Part shown: in pieces, positions 46,311-58,108 of the stretch
Position numbering within the stretch: the stretch's first letter is position 1
How the letters are laid out: each line of letters opens with the position of its first letter
Assembly (NCBI GenBank): GCA_021399445.1
Contig: JAJTUQ010000005.1
Coordinates: 4,588,001 to 4,652,000, forward strand
Source: Xylogone sp. PMI_703
Lineage: Eukaryota > Ascomycota > Leotiomycetes
Length of the DNA: 64,000 bases
Direction of reading: 5' to 3'
Notes under the pieces: model-generated
The model's database searches: none
Seen by the model: the letters and a program-made list of their open reading frames with translations, nothing else
Told to the model about the DNA's origin: nothing
Position numbers and translations under genes: made by a program

Positions 46311-48815
46311 TACATTGTCTGATTGAATATTCAATAGAGCATGTTTTTTATATTCTAAACAATACTAATACCTGATTTTTCTCACCACTGTAACTGCATT
46401 CACTGATACGACATTCACTAGAGATGCTTTTTTTTCTTTCTCGGAGAACGACCTCCATATCCGTCCACATCATCAACACCTGGCATGGAAATACTCTAAC
46501 GAACATGGGCGCGAAGCGGAACAAAATAATGTGAGGGATTGGGACGTCTTCGCTGCGGGATGTAAAGGGATGGTTGGAGTGGATGTGTTGACGTATGCGG
46601 ATATAAGCATTTCCGGGGGGCCATATATCAATACGAGGTGGGGAAGGCAAATTCAAATCACATCGACAGCGGCTGAGGCGTTTCAAGCGCAGTTTAGGGT
46701 AGGTAAAGTAGAACGCAGTCGTTGACTAGTTACTACTGTTGCCGTTGCCATTACTGTCGTCGTTGTCATTGTCATTATTGTCGTCGGAGGCTCCACCGGC
46801 ACTTGGAGATGAGCTGAAGGCGCTGCGACGTTGTGCAGCCTAACGGCGTGTGCCAATTATTAGGGGGAAATGGGACATTGGTGGAGCTCATTCGGGATCG
46901 GGTTACCGATTGAGAGCGCATCGTTGGGTTTATTTATAAACCGCATTTACTCCGTTAGTTAGACTGGTGGTACTGTACTGCACGGTAATAATTAGTTCGA
47001 CTGGTGCTGTCGATCTGATGGTGGTTGTTGGGTACATTTCTGGTTTTACTCATTGAGTATATTGCTGTTGAAATGCACTGAAGGCTCAAAAGAATTAGAA
47101 GTACTCCCTAAGATTTTGTCAATGCAGCAATGCTTGTACTGTGATATAAGCTGCATAAACTGCATTCTCCGATGGAGAGTTACCTTAGCTTGACATTAGG
47201 TTTCCATGAGAGTACAGTGTACCAGTCTCATCAGATAGATATCGGTGTCATCTTCTGAGTGAGAGTGAAGTGAGGAGACTCGACTCATGATTCCCTATCT
47301 GCACGCGACGCAGAGCCAAGCTCATAGCCGAGGCAGTGCTAGGCTTCGATTGACCAATAATGACACACTGGACTATCCCGAATGCGTGGATGCACTAGAC
47401 CTTCCTCGGGCTAGCCCAATCTGACTGTGCCGGCCATGCAGGGCCGAACCGCCCTACTCCAAACCGAACTTCACCCAGCAGCTTTCTCTCTGACGTGCAG
47501 CCTCTCGTCTTCTCTTCTCCAACTTTCTCTCTCCAAATTTGTCACACTCGAAGTTCTTCGACTTGCTTCAACAGCTACTAACAGAACTGCTCCTTTTCCT
47601 CCTGCCGCGACAATCAGGTGACTACGGCCAAAACAGCGCCCAGCCCAGCGGATGGCAGGAGCCGGGCCACTGGAAAGTAATAATCTCGTATTGTTGACGC
47701 TATTTGCTGGGCCAGGGCAGATCATGGTTGGCAAGGCCGAATAAGGCATCAATCGGTGGAGAGCAGCGTGCCAATGCCTGCGGTTGCCACTGCGCATGCG
47801 ACGCGGTGCCCGAGCCCCAAATATTGGACAGCACTCACTGGATTGGCAATACTGGCACAGTACAGTATTACTCTACTGATAATACTCCCATAGTGGTGTT
47901 GGGTCTGTTGGGTCTGTTGCCGAGTACAGTAATAATTCCAGGCGCTCTTCTTCGGTTCTCCAGATCGTGCCGGATAACCAGCTGCACGTCTTCGCGGGCT
48001 AGAGGGCACATCACGGCAGATCGATGATTACAACACAGTACTAATATGCTCCAGACACAACTCGTCTAGCCGTACAGCACTGTACTTGTAACAATCCAGA
48101 GAGAGAGAGAGCGTCTCCCTTCCTCCTTCCCCTTTAGACGCGCCGAGACGATTGGGACAACCCGGCCGCACCGCAGCGAAGGGGCTAGCAGAAAAACCAG
48201 CGCGAAGGGACCTCCTGGACTCCTGGACGGTTTGACCAGCCGGCGACCCCTGAACGCCCATGCAGGTACGCGCCAATGGCAGTGCTGCAGCCCTCCGTTG
48301 CGAACCGCAAGCGCAGGCACCGCGCAGGCACAGGCACAGCGAGCTTACCACCGAAACCTGCACCTGCACTTGCGCTCCCCGCTGCCCCTGGCGGCACTGC
48401 TTGCTGCTTTCCCACAACCCCCGGTCCTGCTTCCTCGGTCGGGAATGGCTTCCCTTTCAGGTTCCACTCTCTGGCCCTTTTCCCTTTCTCCTCATCCTGT
48501 CCCGACTTCTCCGTTTTCTCTCATCCTCATCATCACCATCCCTCCTCCTCCTCCTCCTCCTTCTCCTCCGTATTCCATCATTGTGCTGCTGTGCGCACAA
48601 GTTCCACTCATTCAGTTGTCGTCTTGTCAACTCTCGTCGCTCTCTCATGCGAATCGCGTCTCTCTGAACGCACCTCCACTCTTTAGAAACCACCTGCTGA
48701 AATCGACTGCTTTGGTCGACTCTACCTGCTTATCGTTGCATGCTCTTCGTTGATTACCGGCCTCGCGCTCCTTGAAAATTAAAGAGAAAACCGAAACGAA
48801 ACGAAATCGAAAAGG
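46311..48815. other. Long upstream region of the Crh gene
   Basis: About 2.5 kb without a supported gene. It holds trinucleotide-like GTTGCC/GTCGTC repeats at about 46739-46790, a tandem GTTGGGTCT at about 47898-47915, and a pyrimidine-rich stretch with CTC repeats at about 48541-48570. The last 400 bp looks like a C/T-rich leader common in highly expressed fungal wall genes. Open frames there are by-products of composition. Confidence 0.5.
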
Positions 48816-50463
48816 ATGAGGTACCTTTCGCTCCTGCTGGGAGCTTCGACGCTCCTTTCAACCACTTTCGCCCAAACATGGACCGATTGTAATCCCATGA
48901 ACGTCACTTGTCCCGACGATCCTGCCTTGGGCACCAACCACACTTTCTACTTCAACACCTCCACGGCCGTCGACCAGGCGTACACGATCACGGCTGGCTC
49001 CTTGACGTACGGCACCGACGGCGCCGAATTCACTGTCGCCAAGAAGGGAGATTCGCCTACCATCCAGTCCCAGTTCTACATCTTCTTCGGCTCCGTCTCC
49101 GTCATCATGAAGGCCGCTTCGGGCCAGGGAATTATTTCCTCCATCGTGCTGGAATCCGATGATCTCGACGAAGTGGATTGGGAGTTTATGGGAGGCAATC
49201 ACACCTTCGCTGAGACCAACTACTTCGGAAAAGGGTATGCGATACACATGAATTGCCGGAAAAGGAAACTAAAAGTATAAACCATGCTAACTTTATCCGG
49301 TGTATCACAGAAACCAGACTTCCTTCGATCGTGCCATCTACTACCCAGTCTCCTCCGACGTGACTGAGAACTTCCACAACTACACTACCCACTGGACCGC
49401 CGAGAAACTGGAATGGTATATCGATGGTGCCCTAGTCCGCACTCTGAACTACGGAGATGCCCTTGGTGGCTACAACTACCCCCAAACGCCCATGACCGTG
49501 CGTATTGGTATCTGGGCTGGAGGTGATCCTGATTTGCCGCAAGGCACGATCGAGTGGGCTGGCGGTGTTACCGACTACTCCAAGGGCCCATACACCATGT
49601 ACGTCCAAAGCGCCACCGTTAACGACTTCTCCGTCGGCAAGGCCTATCACTGGTCCGACAAGAGTGGAAGCTGGCAAAGCATCAAGGTTGTTGAGTGAGT
49701 ATTGCCCTGCACCCACTGCTTCCTTAGCCAAAGGTAGAAAGACAACCCAGTTGCTAATCTGTCGATTAGAGGAAACTCCACCGTTGCTGAAACTCTCAAC
49801 AAGCCACCGCCGCTCAGCGTTGCTCAGAAATGGGCCAAGCTCCCCCAAACCACCAAGATTGGAATCTATGCCGGTGCCGGTGCCGGTGCCGCTATCCTGT
49901 TGGGTGCCTTCATCTTCACATGTCTCCGCCAGCGTAAGAAGGGACGTTTAGAGCGTGACGCATACAATGCTCGCGTTGAAAAGGAACGCCAAGAGGCCTA
50001 CCAAGACCAGATCCAGCTCCGTGAAAAGGGATTCGGAGGATTCGATAAAGGTGCCGTCGAGAAACAAGGTGATGACGCACTCGGTGGCTGGGGTGGTAAT
50101 CACGTCGCTGCTGGAACCAGAGCCTCACAGTTGCCCTCTGGCCCGCAAAGCCCAACTAGCCCCAGCAGCCTTGACCGAGACCCTACAGTACCTGCCGTCA
50201 TGGGCGAGCTTCGATCCCCAAGTCCAGGTATTCAGAGGAAGGGGACTCCAGTGCTTCAGCAACCTGCACCATACCATGCGCAAACATGGGGCAATGACAA
50301 CTTCGATGATGATTACAGCGGCGCAAACATCCCAGGCAGCCCAGGATTCAACACAAGTGGACCACAAAGATCGCTGACAAATCCTGTTTCAAACCGACAA
50401 TCCGTGGGAAGCGGCTTCCCAACACGAAGCTTCACCACAAATAACGGCTACCAGCGATTCTAA
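48816..50463 (+). CDS. Crh-type GH16 chitin-glucan transglycosylase, membrane-anchored
   Basis: Cell-wall enzyme of GH16 (Crh/Utr2 group) that links chitin to beta-glucan. Exons 48816-49234, 49311-49694 and 49770-50463 give 498 residues. A signal peptide of about 19 residues (ends TTFA) precedes the catalytic domain. The nucleophile/acid motif is DEVDWEFMG at about residues 115-123. The domain continues FENYTTHWT-like NFHNYTTHWTAEKLEWYIDG and MTVRIGIWAGGDP. No CBM18 chitin-binding module is present. The chain has a hydrophobic span (IGIYAGAGAGAAILLGAFIFTCL) followed by RQRKKGR and about 160 cytosolic-looking residues. That makes it a single-pass membrane protein, not a GPI-anchored one. Both introns split codons, and the joins restore YFGKGNQTSFDRAIYYPV and KVVEGNSTV. 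Confidence 0.94.
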
Positions 50464-53441
50464 GTTTTCTGTTGATTTTCTGAGGGATTTTTACAAGCCG
50501 AGGGATAGTGGTGGAAAGGTTCTTTTTAATGTTTTAAAGTTTTCAAGGGATCGAAAGGGATGGATTGGCGTCTATATATACTCTCTCTCTATATCTCTCT
50601 CACTCACTCTTTCACTGTCTGCACATACAACATGATAGACATCCGGAAATGGGACTAGCGGGTTCTTTTTTCATTTCCCTCTTAATGTCACCGTCGTGAG
50701 ACCATTCTTTCCTGATTCTGGTCTTTTACGCTCAGGAAAAATGGGGGGCGCTGGAGGGGATAGTGATTCGATATACCACCTCATCATCATCATCGTTTCA
50801 TGGCCGTTTCTTTGCTGTTTTCTTGATATATAGAGGAGGGGAAATACTTCAGATACCTCGATGATGTTTGTATCTATGTAATGTGGAGCAATTCTTTTGA
50901 AAGTTTGATTTGAAAAGCTATTTCGTTGTGGCGATCAGCAGTGTCGCTGGTGGTCCCATGCCTTTGTTAATATGTCTAGCGTATCCTTGCATCATTGGTT
51001 GATCGGATCGACCCGCCGAACACTACATGCTTCGATGGAAGTGCACTAAACACAGGAGCTAAAGAGCATTACGTCTCAAAATTATACATTACACATTTCT
51101 TGGCATGATTCTGTTTGATATCTATTGACAGATTATTCACAGTTATCTATATTCTATTCAAGCAACTTCTATAAAAGTCCTGACATTACGAGATCATATC
51201 CAAAACAGTGAATAGGGAAATAATAGCTGATCCACAACCAATATATTAGGCACACGCAGAACTCGTTCCTAGGTTTCCTTGATACCAGCAAATATAAGCA
51301 TTGCATTCTCTCTCAACCACAGCCAAGGAGCTAGAGCTAGATACGTCAAGAATTTGAGATTGGAACCTTTTTTCTTGCACATTGGTTATAATCATAGGTG
51401 AAGTAACTATGTGACGTCAAGAAGTAAGTTGACAGCGAGTGTGCATTACTTAGCATTAATTTATCACGTGTCTCACTTCCTCCCTAATCCTTTGCGCTTC
51501 TTCATCATCGAATGATTCTGGCCTTCTCCTCTTCTCTCTAGCTTCAAGGTATTCTGTGCCTCTATATGCCATGTTACGTCTTCTATTCTCCTTATTTCTC
51601 AACCGCCGTGGCCGGAACAGCGCATTCCTTTTCCCCTGTTATCAATAGTAAGCTTGTACCAGCCGGATTGGATAGGGGGCGGTTCCATATTGGCTCTAAG
51701 AGCACAGTGAGGCGGTTTTGACAAACGCCGCACCCTCCATGGATCATATATTTCTTCCGGGTGTGTTGTCGATTTCATTTATTTCATTGATTTAGTATCC
51801 CTGGTGGTTTTCACGGATGCTGAGCATCTAAGAGGGCTCTGTATCACTTCAGACCTCGAATGAAGCCTGGCCCGGCAGTTGAATTCGAGAGACGGATAGA
51901 GCCACATGATGGAGATGATATGTCTCGTACCAATGGTTGCCGGCCTCTGGAACACTGTGTAATGGTCTGACAATATTTACTGCCGAGTGGTCTCTCAAAT
52001 TCCGATGCTTTGGATGCTTGATCGGAGGATACGTAGAAAAGATGAATCAGATTTGCTGCTGCCTGTGCATATGCCTGTGAGATATGGCGCGAGTGAAAAT
52101 ACTATACTTGTGGAGGTGTTGATGGTTGGAATTTTGTGGGTGTGCTCTCCCTAAAAGAAGTCCCCGATGATTATCCACCATTGCATTCATGCTGGTTCTA
52201 ATGTATTTCTTCGCAAAGTTAAGTAGTGAAGGCATTGTGTTGATAAATAGTTTCTAGTGATTTGTAGATCGCTTTCTCGGTTCCCATTGAAATGGTTTAA
52301 TAATGCTTTGACCTGGCTTTTCTTTCCATTACCTCTTCATAGTTGTGCTTCCTCTTTTCCAACATCCCGTCAAATTGTCAGTTGTAAATTCAATCTGTGG
52401 ATGATAATTGTTCGTTGGTCGTAACATTATTGACAGTAAGCCCCAACGCAAGTACTGAGTGAATTGCAAAGGAATTTGTTCCAGTAAGTTGAACACGAGT
52501 ATGAATCGAGGATAGCACATCTCTCATATTTTGAATATATGGATTGTGTTTCTCCATACGTTCTCCATGGCTATTTTCATCATGTGCTCCGGTCCAGCGC
52601 CTTCATGTATTGATGCGTTTGTGAGACGCATCTCATATGAAGAGTTTGTGAAGTTCTTTTTCCTCCTCTAGTCTCGATGCTCCTGATGCTTCGGAGGGGT
52701 GACCTTTCGTTTATTTCACTCATCAACATTGTGGTTAAGTCTTAGAATTCCTGCTTCTCTGATACCTCTTCCCACAACAGTAAGTATCAAGCTGAATCAA
52801 ATCCCTCTCATCTGAGTTCCACTGGTTTGACAGTGGTTGTGTACTCAGTTCTTAGGATAGAACTGTTTGTCTTCACCGTACTACTTTTCCCTTTTAATAC
52901 CATATAACTCCGTTCCCCATTTTCGCGATTTCGATTCATATGCAAGAGACCCCAGACATTGCAGCTGATCCAGCAGAAACTGTAAAAGCGGTGTTTGGAG
53001 CGCTGTCGCCGTAGACGGCCGTCATAATGAAAAAAAAGTTTGACTATTAAGAGGTTTTCGAATGTACTTATATATTTGCCGTTCTTGACTTGGATGCCTT
53101 TACTGTAAAGGTCGCGAACCATATCTTCACACAGTTTGTCATTGCTCTGATACACGTTTGTATATGATAATGAGAAGGAAAAGACATAAAAGATAGCGTG
53201 AAAGCTGTAGCGGTATGGATGATAGGTAGTTAATATTGGATGGGGGAAGAGTGGATGAGGCAGGGCACCTAAAGTCGAATAATTAAAGTTCGAGTGAAGA
53301 AGTGAAGATAGAAGAGATGGTTCTAGGTCAGTGAATCCGAGTTGCGCTCAAAGAATAGACTTATGGCTGTGAATGAAGAGATTCAGAGATGCCGCAGAAT
53401 GAATTTAGAGAACCCAAATGCTGGAGAATCATGGTGTCTCT
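50464..53441. other. Gene-poor region, no gene seen
   Basis: About 3 kb. The first 700 bp is probably the Crh 3' UTR and flank, with CT/AT simple repeats at about 50570-50610. The rest is AT-rich with scattered short frames and no domains. Confidence 0.5.
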
Positions 53442-53985
53442 TCAGGTCTGCTTGGTCTCATATCTGGCGTGAGATTTCCAATATCTGGAACGTAGTTTTT
53501 GATATCGCCAAACCTCATCTTCTAGGAATGTCAAGGAGGCAACCATCTCCGTGGGCCTCAAAGGCACCATTGCGCATTCTCGAGATGAAGACGAGATGGA
53601 CTCGCGGCCAAATACCATGGCTGCGATCCCGCCAGTGATCGTATTCAGGAGGGTGTAGAGGGCTAGCACTACCAACTCCTCGTCCGGCAGCGGCAGCGAA
53701 CCTCGCTCTGAGAGACCATCCCAACTTCCGCTCCCTCGATTGTACCAATCCAAAGGACTACTTCTCTTCTTAGCTGCTACGGGTTGTCCGTGCTATGCCT
53801 AACTCTGAATATTTTGAGACTTTCGTGTGCGGGTCTGTATATCCTTCAAAGTCTATGCACAAAAAAGTTGTTCCAATAAAATCTTGGGCATCTAATCCAG
53901 TCCTAATTGGCGTTGAGCATTCTGAGTCGGGACTATACCGCCCAGTCCTGAATTGAGACCTGGTCATAACTTTTGTTTCCATTGA
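53442..53985 (-). pseudogene. Possible relic of an RNase H-like (Gfd2/YDR514C-type) gene
   Basis: Two coding-like minus-strand segments separated by stops. The segment at 53982-53770 contains TTFLCIDFEGYTDPHTKVSKYSELGIA, which resembles the first strand (ID-E) and second strand (ELGIA) of Gfd2/YDR514C-like RNase H-fold domains. The segment at 53753-53442 contains ALYTLLNTITGGIAAMVFG. They are in different frames, and no full domain can be read. Family assignment is tentative. Confidence 0.3.
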
Positions 53986-55820
53986 ATAGAATGACTTTGC
54001 TTTTGCACTGCCATAGATGCAACAGCCATTGACCTAGTATTAACCATGGTTTGGAGTAAATTAAATCAATGGGATATAATGAGAACACGATAAGGGCACA
54101 GATACGCTGTTTCTTCTCGAAAACCGGACGCCAGACGGATAATGAAGGACAGAGGACAAAAGAGAAGAATTCAGTCCTTGCTGTTGTCATCTCGACCTTG
54201 GATATTAAAATCGATTCTGATGCTCTAGTTTGTGAGAAGTATCATTCCCTATGCACGTAGATGCTTGATGATGCTACCATCTTGCTGAGGATAAAATCTG
54301 TACCCTCACATCCTGGTCGAGAAAGGTGCTATGTTGGACAAGTCTGTGACATCTGTTCTCTTCAGATTCTTGATCCCAGAACTGTGTTGTTGCAGGCCAG
54401 TCATATGGGTAATAGACCGAGAGGCCTTCGTTCTTACATAGACGCTTTTGCTCTTTGACATCCACCTATTCCATATAACCATAGTTCCTTTCATTTCAAG
54501 TAGAATAACACTGTGTTCGCAGTCGCAACCAAGGCATTGGCACTCCTGGCGCTCTCGAAGTAGATTAGGACCTGATCAGTTCTAATATCATTGAATAACA
54601 ATCGTCGTGGCGTAGTGTGTGATGATGGCCTCATAAGTTGAGTTCTGATACAAATCACTGGGCATTCCAGCCGATGAGTTGGATGCACAGCTCATATCCG
54701 CAGCGATATCATATATTCTGTTGGCGTCAATAGATATCCATGCGACGACCTGTTGATGAATGTTTTGTACGTCGGTTACTACTCATAATAATGTTATTAG
54801 ATATTATCCCAATTATATCAACAATTTCGTAATACTAACCAGGCTCAACAGGCGAATCCACGCGGATCACCAACCTTGACCACTTCTGGGCGTGTTATTG
54901 TTGTTATCCATGTAGCTGCCTTATGGTCAGAAGAGTATGGGTTCTTCTGGTATCTGGGACCAAGAAGAATTGCTCAGTTCTATCGTCCCAATATCATTGC
55001 CGCTTGACTTAGCTTCTTAATCTTATGTGTTTGGGAACATTAAATTCTTAGAGTTGTGCTGTGTTGTGGAGTGGAGGATAGAAAGGGGAAAAAGATGGAG
55101 GAAATGGCAGAATTTATATGCTCAGCCTTCTGATAAGTTCTATATTCAATACGATAGACTTCAATTGAATTAAATGCTGGAGTACTACTGATATCTCTAT
55201 TCTCCTCACATTGAAGTAAAATAACTTCTATATGTAGTGAATCCTTCAACGTCTCAATATGGGAATAAGAGTCTGAGTGTATATTGAATATACTTTCGTG
55301 AGATTCACCAACATTCAAGGACTCAGGGGTGAAATAACTTGATCTGAAAATGTCTTGCACTTGAGCATTTATGCAATAATGTAGAGAACTACCTAGCTAC
55401 CTATTTGCAAGTGAATCTCCTAGATAGCTGTATATAGAACAACAATGTGATAGAAGCTGGGAAGCTATCTGGCACGACTTTCATGCATTCTGAGATCTAG
55501 CATAAATTCCAAACTATTGACAGCAAGAACAAGAATGATGATTAGATACTAGTGAAGAGCATATGAGGACTAATAAACCTGCTCCCATCCATCTCTATGT
55601 CTCATATAGCCACTTGGCTGACTTCACTACTTTTGTGAAGCTCTGTAATATTGGGAAAGAGCATTGTCTTATACAACCTTGGAAGATTCACCTGTCAATT
55701 TATTGCTATTCAATATGGGAGTGCTCTATGCACACACACTAGTGAATTAGCTCTAGTAAGAAGCTCTATCAGTGCAATTGTCTTGCAACTACTCACCTGA
55801 TAGATTGAATTCACTCATGG
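53986..55820. other. Gene-poor region, no gene seen
   Basis: About 1.8 kb of AT-rich sequence with only short frames on both strands. No RNA gene or repeat unit was recognised. Confidence 0.5.
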
Positions 55821-55826
55821 TATATC

Positions 55827-57480
55827 TTGGTAGTCTCGGTCTATAAATACTTTCGCTGCAACCACAAAAATTCGAGTACCACAGTCAAAGCCAGAACCAA
55901 TAGGAATATTCCATTCGTTAAAGGGGCCAGCGAGGAGATCCGGAAAGGCAGAAGACCGGTAAGCCACATCGGTTCATGTTATTACTGCCAGCTGTTGCTA
56001 ACATTGAAGGCCCATTACAATGCGGGCGAGAGCACTGAAGCTAGGCACATCCTCTATATGTTGCGTTTGCGCCTGGTATATGCCGCAGAAGCAACCTTTG
56101 GTCACCTGGTCCTGGGTGGTTTAGATGTGAATCCATCCTACAGGGCGCGGTTCGGGCCCGCTGCCGGAACCTGGACTGCCGGGTTCGTCAACTTTACTGG
56201 AGACGAGAGCTACCATGTGCCGTTGGGCAGATGGTCCGTTAAAGAGGATTTGCGGTAAAGGAGAAGGGGCCAAGGGCCGAGGAATGTACTCCCGGTTTTG
56301 GCGGAGGGGTTCGATCTTGAGTAGAACTCACAATGATAAGGTGATGCGGAGTTGCCCTATGCCACTTTGTGCCGGCTAGGCGTTTTGCTGGATTATTCAA
56401 GTCCAGCTCGGGATACCGTCTTCTCACACCACGAGGAAAAATACACACCGGTGGCAGTGCTACCCAGACAACTGAATTTAGGACAAACGCTGTCCCAAGT
56501 CAATAGGTATGGGACAACACAGCACCCAATACGGCTTCATAGTTACTGATAGAGAATTGGTGGCCATTCGGAGGCTCGGCGTGACCATAGATATTGTCTC
56601 CTCCCTTATAGATTGACAGCATTGCAAAGCAAATCGGTAATAATATAAATGACGAAAGAAAACCGAAAAGGTCACCAACTTGGGACGAGAAGCTGGAATC
56701 GTTGCAAAAACACTTGCACGAAAGGTTATTGAGTAGGAAGCTCGTGAGTCCACTTTTGGAAGACGTGCCATCTGAAGTCATAAGCTATTACAGCTATCAA
56801 GACCCAGAGATGTCCAGACGAAGACTTTCAATGAGCTCTGTCTGTCCATTGTAAAATCTCTTAGCAAGAAACCCACTCGTACGCCTCAGATCCATGAATT
56901 TCAGGACGATGATTGGACTTATTGTTGGCTGGGCAGAACTGGGATTCCTCCTAGCTATTCCATCGACGATAGGATAATGCTTTATTCACAAAGCTACATC
57001 ACTAAATGACTATTGTCATGTCAGTCTTCCAATCTACTAGATTATATGATGGGGATTTTTCAAATGGATGAGCCCAATGCTTTCACGTGGCTAAGATATA
57101 GTCTCTTTCCAACCTCCAAGTTTCGACCCGAAGAAGTATGGGTTGACCCGATACTATGATGAGGCGGTCCGGAAGATTGTGAGCTACGCCGCGTGGGCAG
57201 CAGCTTCCAATTATTCATTGATCTGGCTATATTATCCGTTGCATTTTTCTGTTGTTTGGCCTATTTCTTGTTCACTGCAGGAGATTCCAGCCATGTTGGA
57301 CGACAACAGTTGGGCAGCATTACTGTGTTCGATAATACGTCGTCTCAGTATCAGCATTGCTACTCTCATTTGCATAATTGACTGAATACACTACATTTCT
57401 TGCTTGATAGCGGAAGTCCTTTTACCTTCCTATCTACAGAAGTATGTAAAACCTTTAAACATATCATTTGTAACCACTAA
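55827..57480 (+). pseudogene. Possible decayed gene fragments, one with membrane segments
   Basis: Several plus-strand stretches look coding but are broken. One at 55827-56258 includes GLDVNPSYRARFGPAAGTW. One at about 56660-56960 reads LESLQKHLHERLLSRKL, a stop, then a hydrophobic span MIGLIVGWAELGFLLAIPS. One at about 57072-57290 reads FTWLRYSLFPTSKFRPEEVW, two adjacent stops (TGATGA), then a hydrophobic span FIDLAILSVAFFCCLAYFL. They may belong to one or more dead genes for membrane proteins. No family is recognised. Confidence 0.3.
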
Positions 57481-58108
57481 TAATATTTCTAGGCATGTGA
57501 CAAGCTGTTTGGAACCAACCCGGTTCCAAAGATATTCACGGTGCAAATAAATGGAAGGCAGATATCTACGGCCAAGAAGTGACCATGACAAAAGGAGAAG
57601 AAGGAACTGCTAGCACTGTAGGTAGATATCTAAAGGTCAAGAATACTTTACATGAGACTCAATGCTCTTATGTTTCCTATTAACTATCTATTCGTACTTA
57701 ACTCATTATCACCTCGATATGGCCTCCGTGCTTCCCAATGCTTCTGCTGTCCATGAGTAATAGTAGCAATGTTCAGCTTATCTCAGAAATGCATTCTTTT
57801 GATGGTCGTCAAATATATCACTGCTGTTGTTCCTCGACACTCACCACTCTGATTGTCACTGTCACGTAAATTATATGGCACTAATGGCATAGATGTTGAC
57901 CTGGTTTCCTTTCAGAAGTCTACTGAAGCACTTATTAGCTGAGAAGAGCAGAGCCGAGCCTCCCTCGGTGCCGACATATCATATGCTTGAAATTATGGGC
58001 ATCTTACAGTGTGTCAGGAAGTATATATATTCTCTCCTGAAATATTCACTAACAACGAAGAATATAGATACTCCTAATCATTTAATTCAATGTATGATCC
58101 CGGATGGT
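57481..58108. other. Intergenic region, no gene seen
   Basis: About 0.6 kb of AT-rich sequence before the 3' end of the transporter gene. Confidence 0.5.

Noticed and set aside
47704..48753. Overlapping frames on both strands upstream of the Crh gene
   Set aside because: They come from C/T-rich promoter and leader sequence, with different frames equally open.
52808..53155. Minus-strand open frame of 115 codons
   Set aside because: No recognised family and no flanking splice partner; kept only as part of the gene-poor block.
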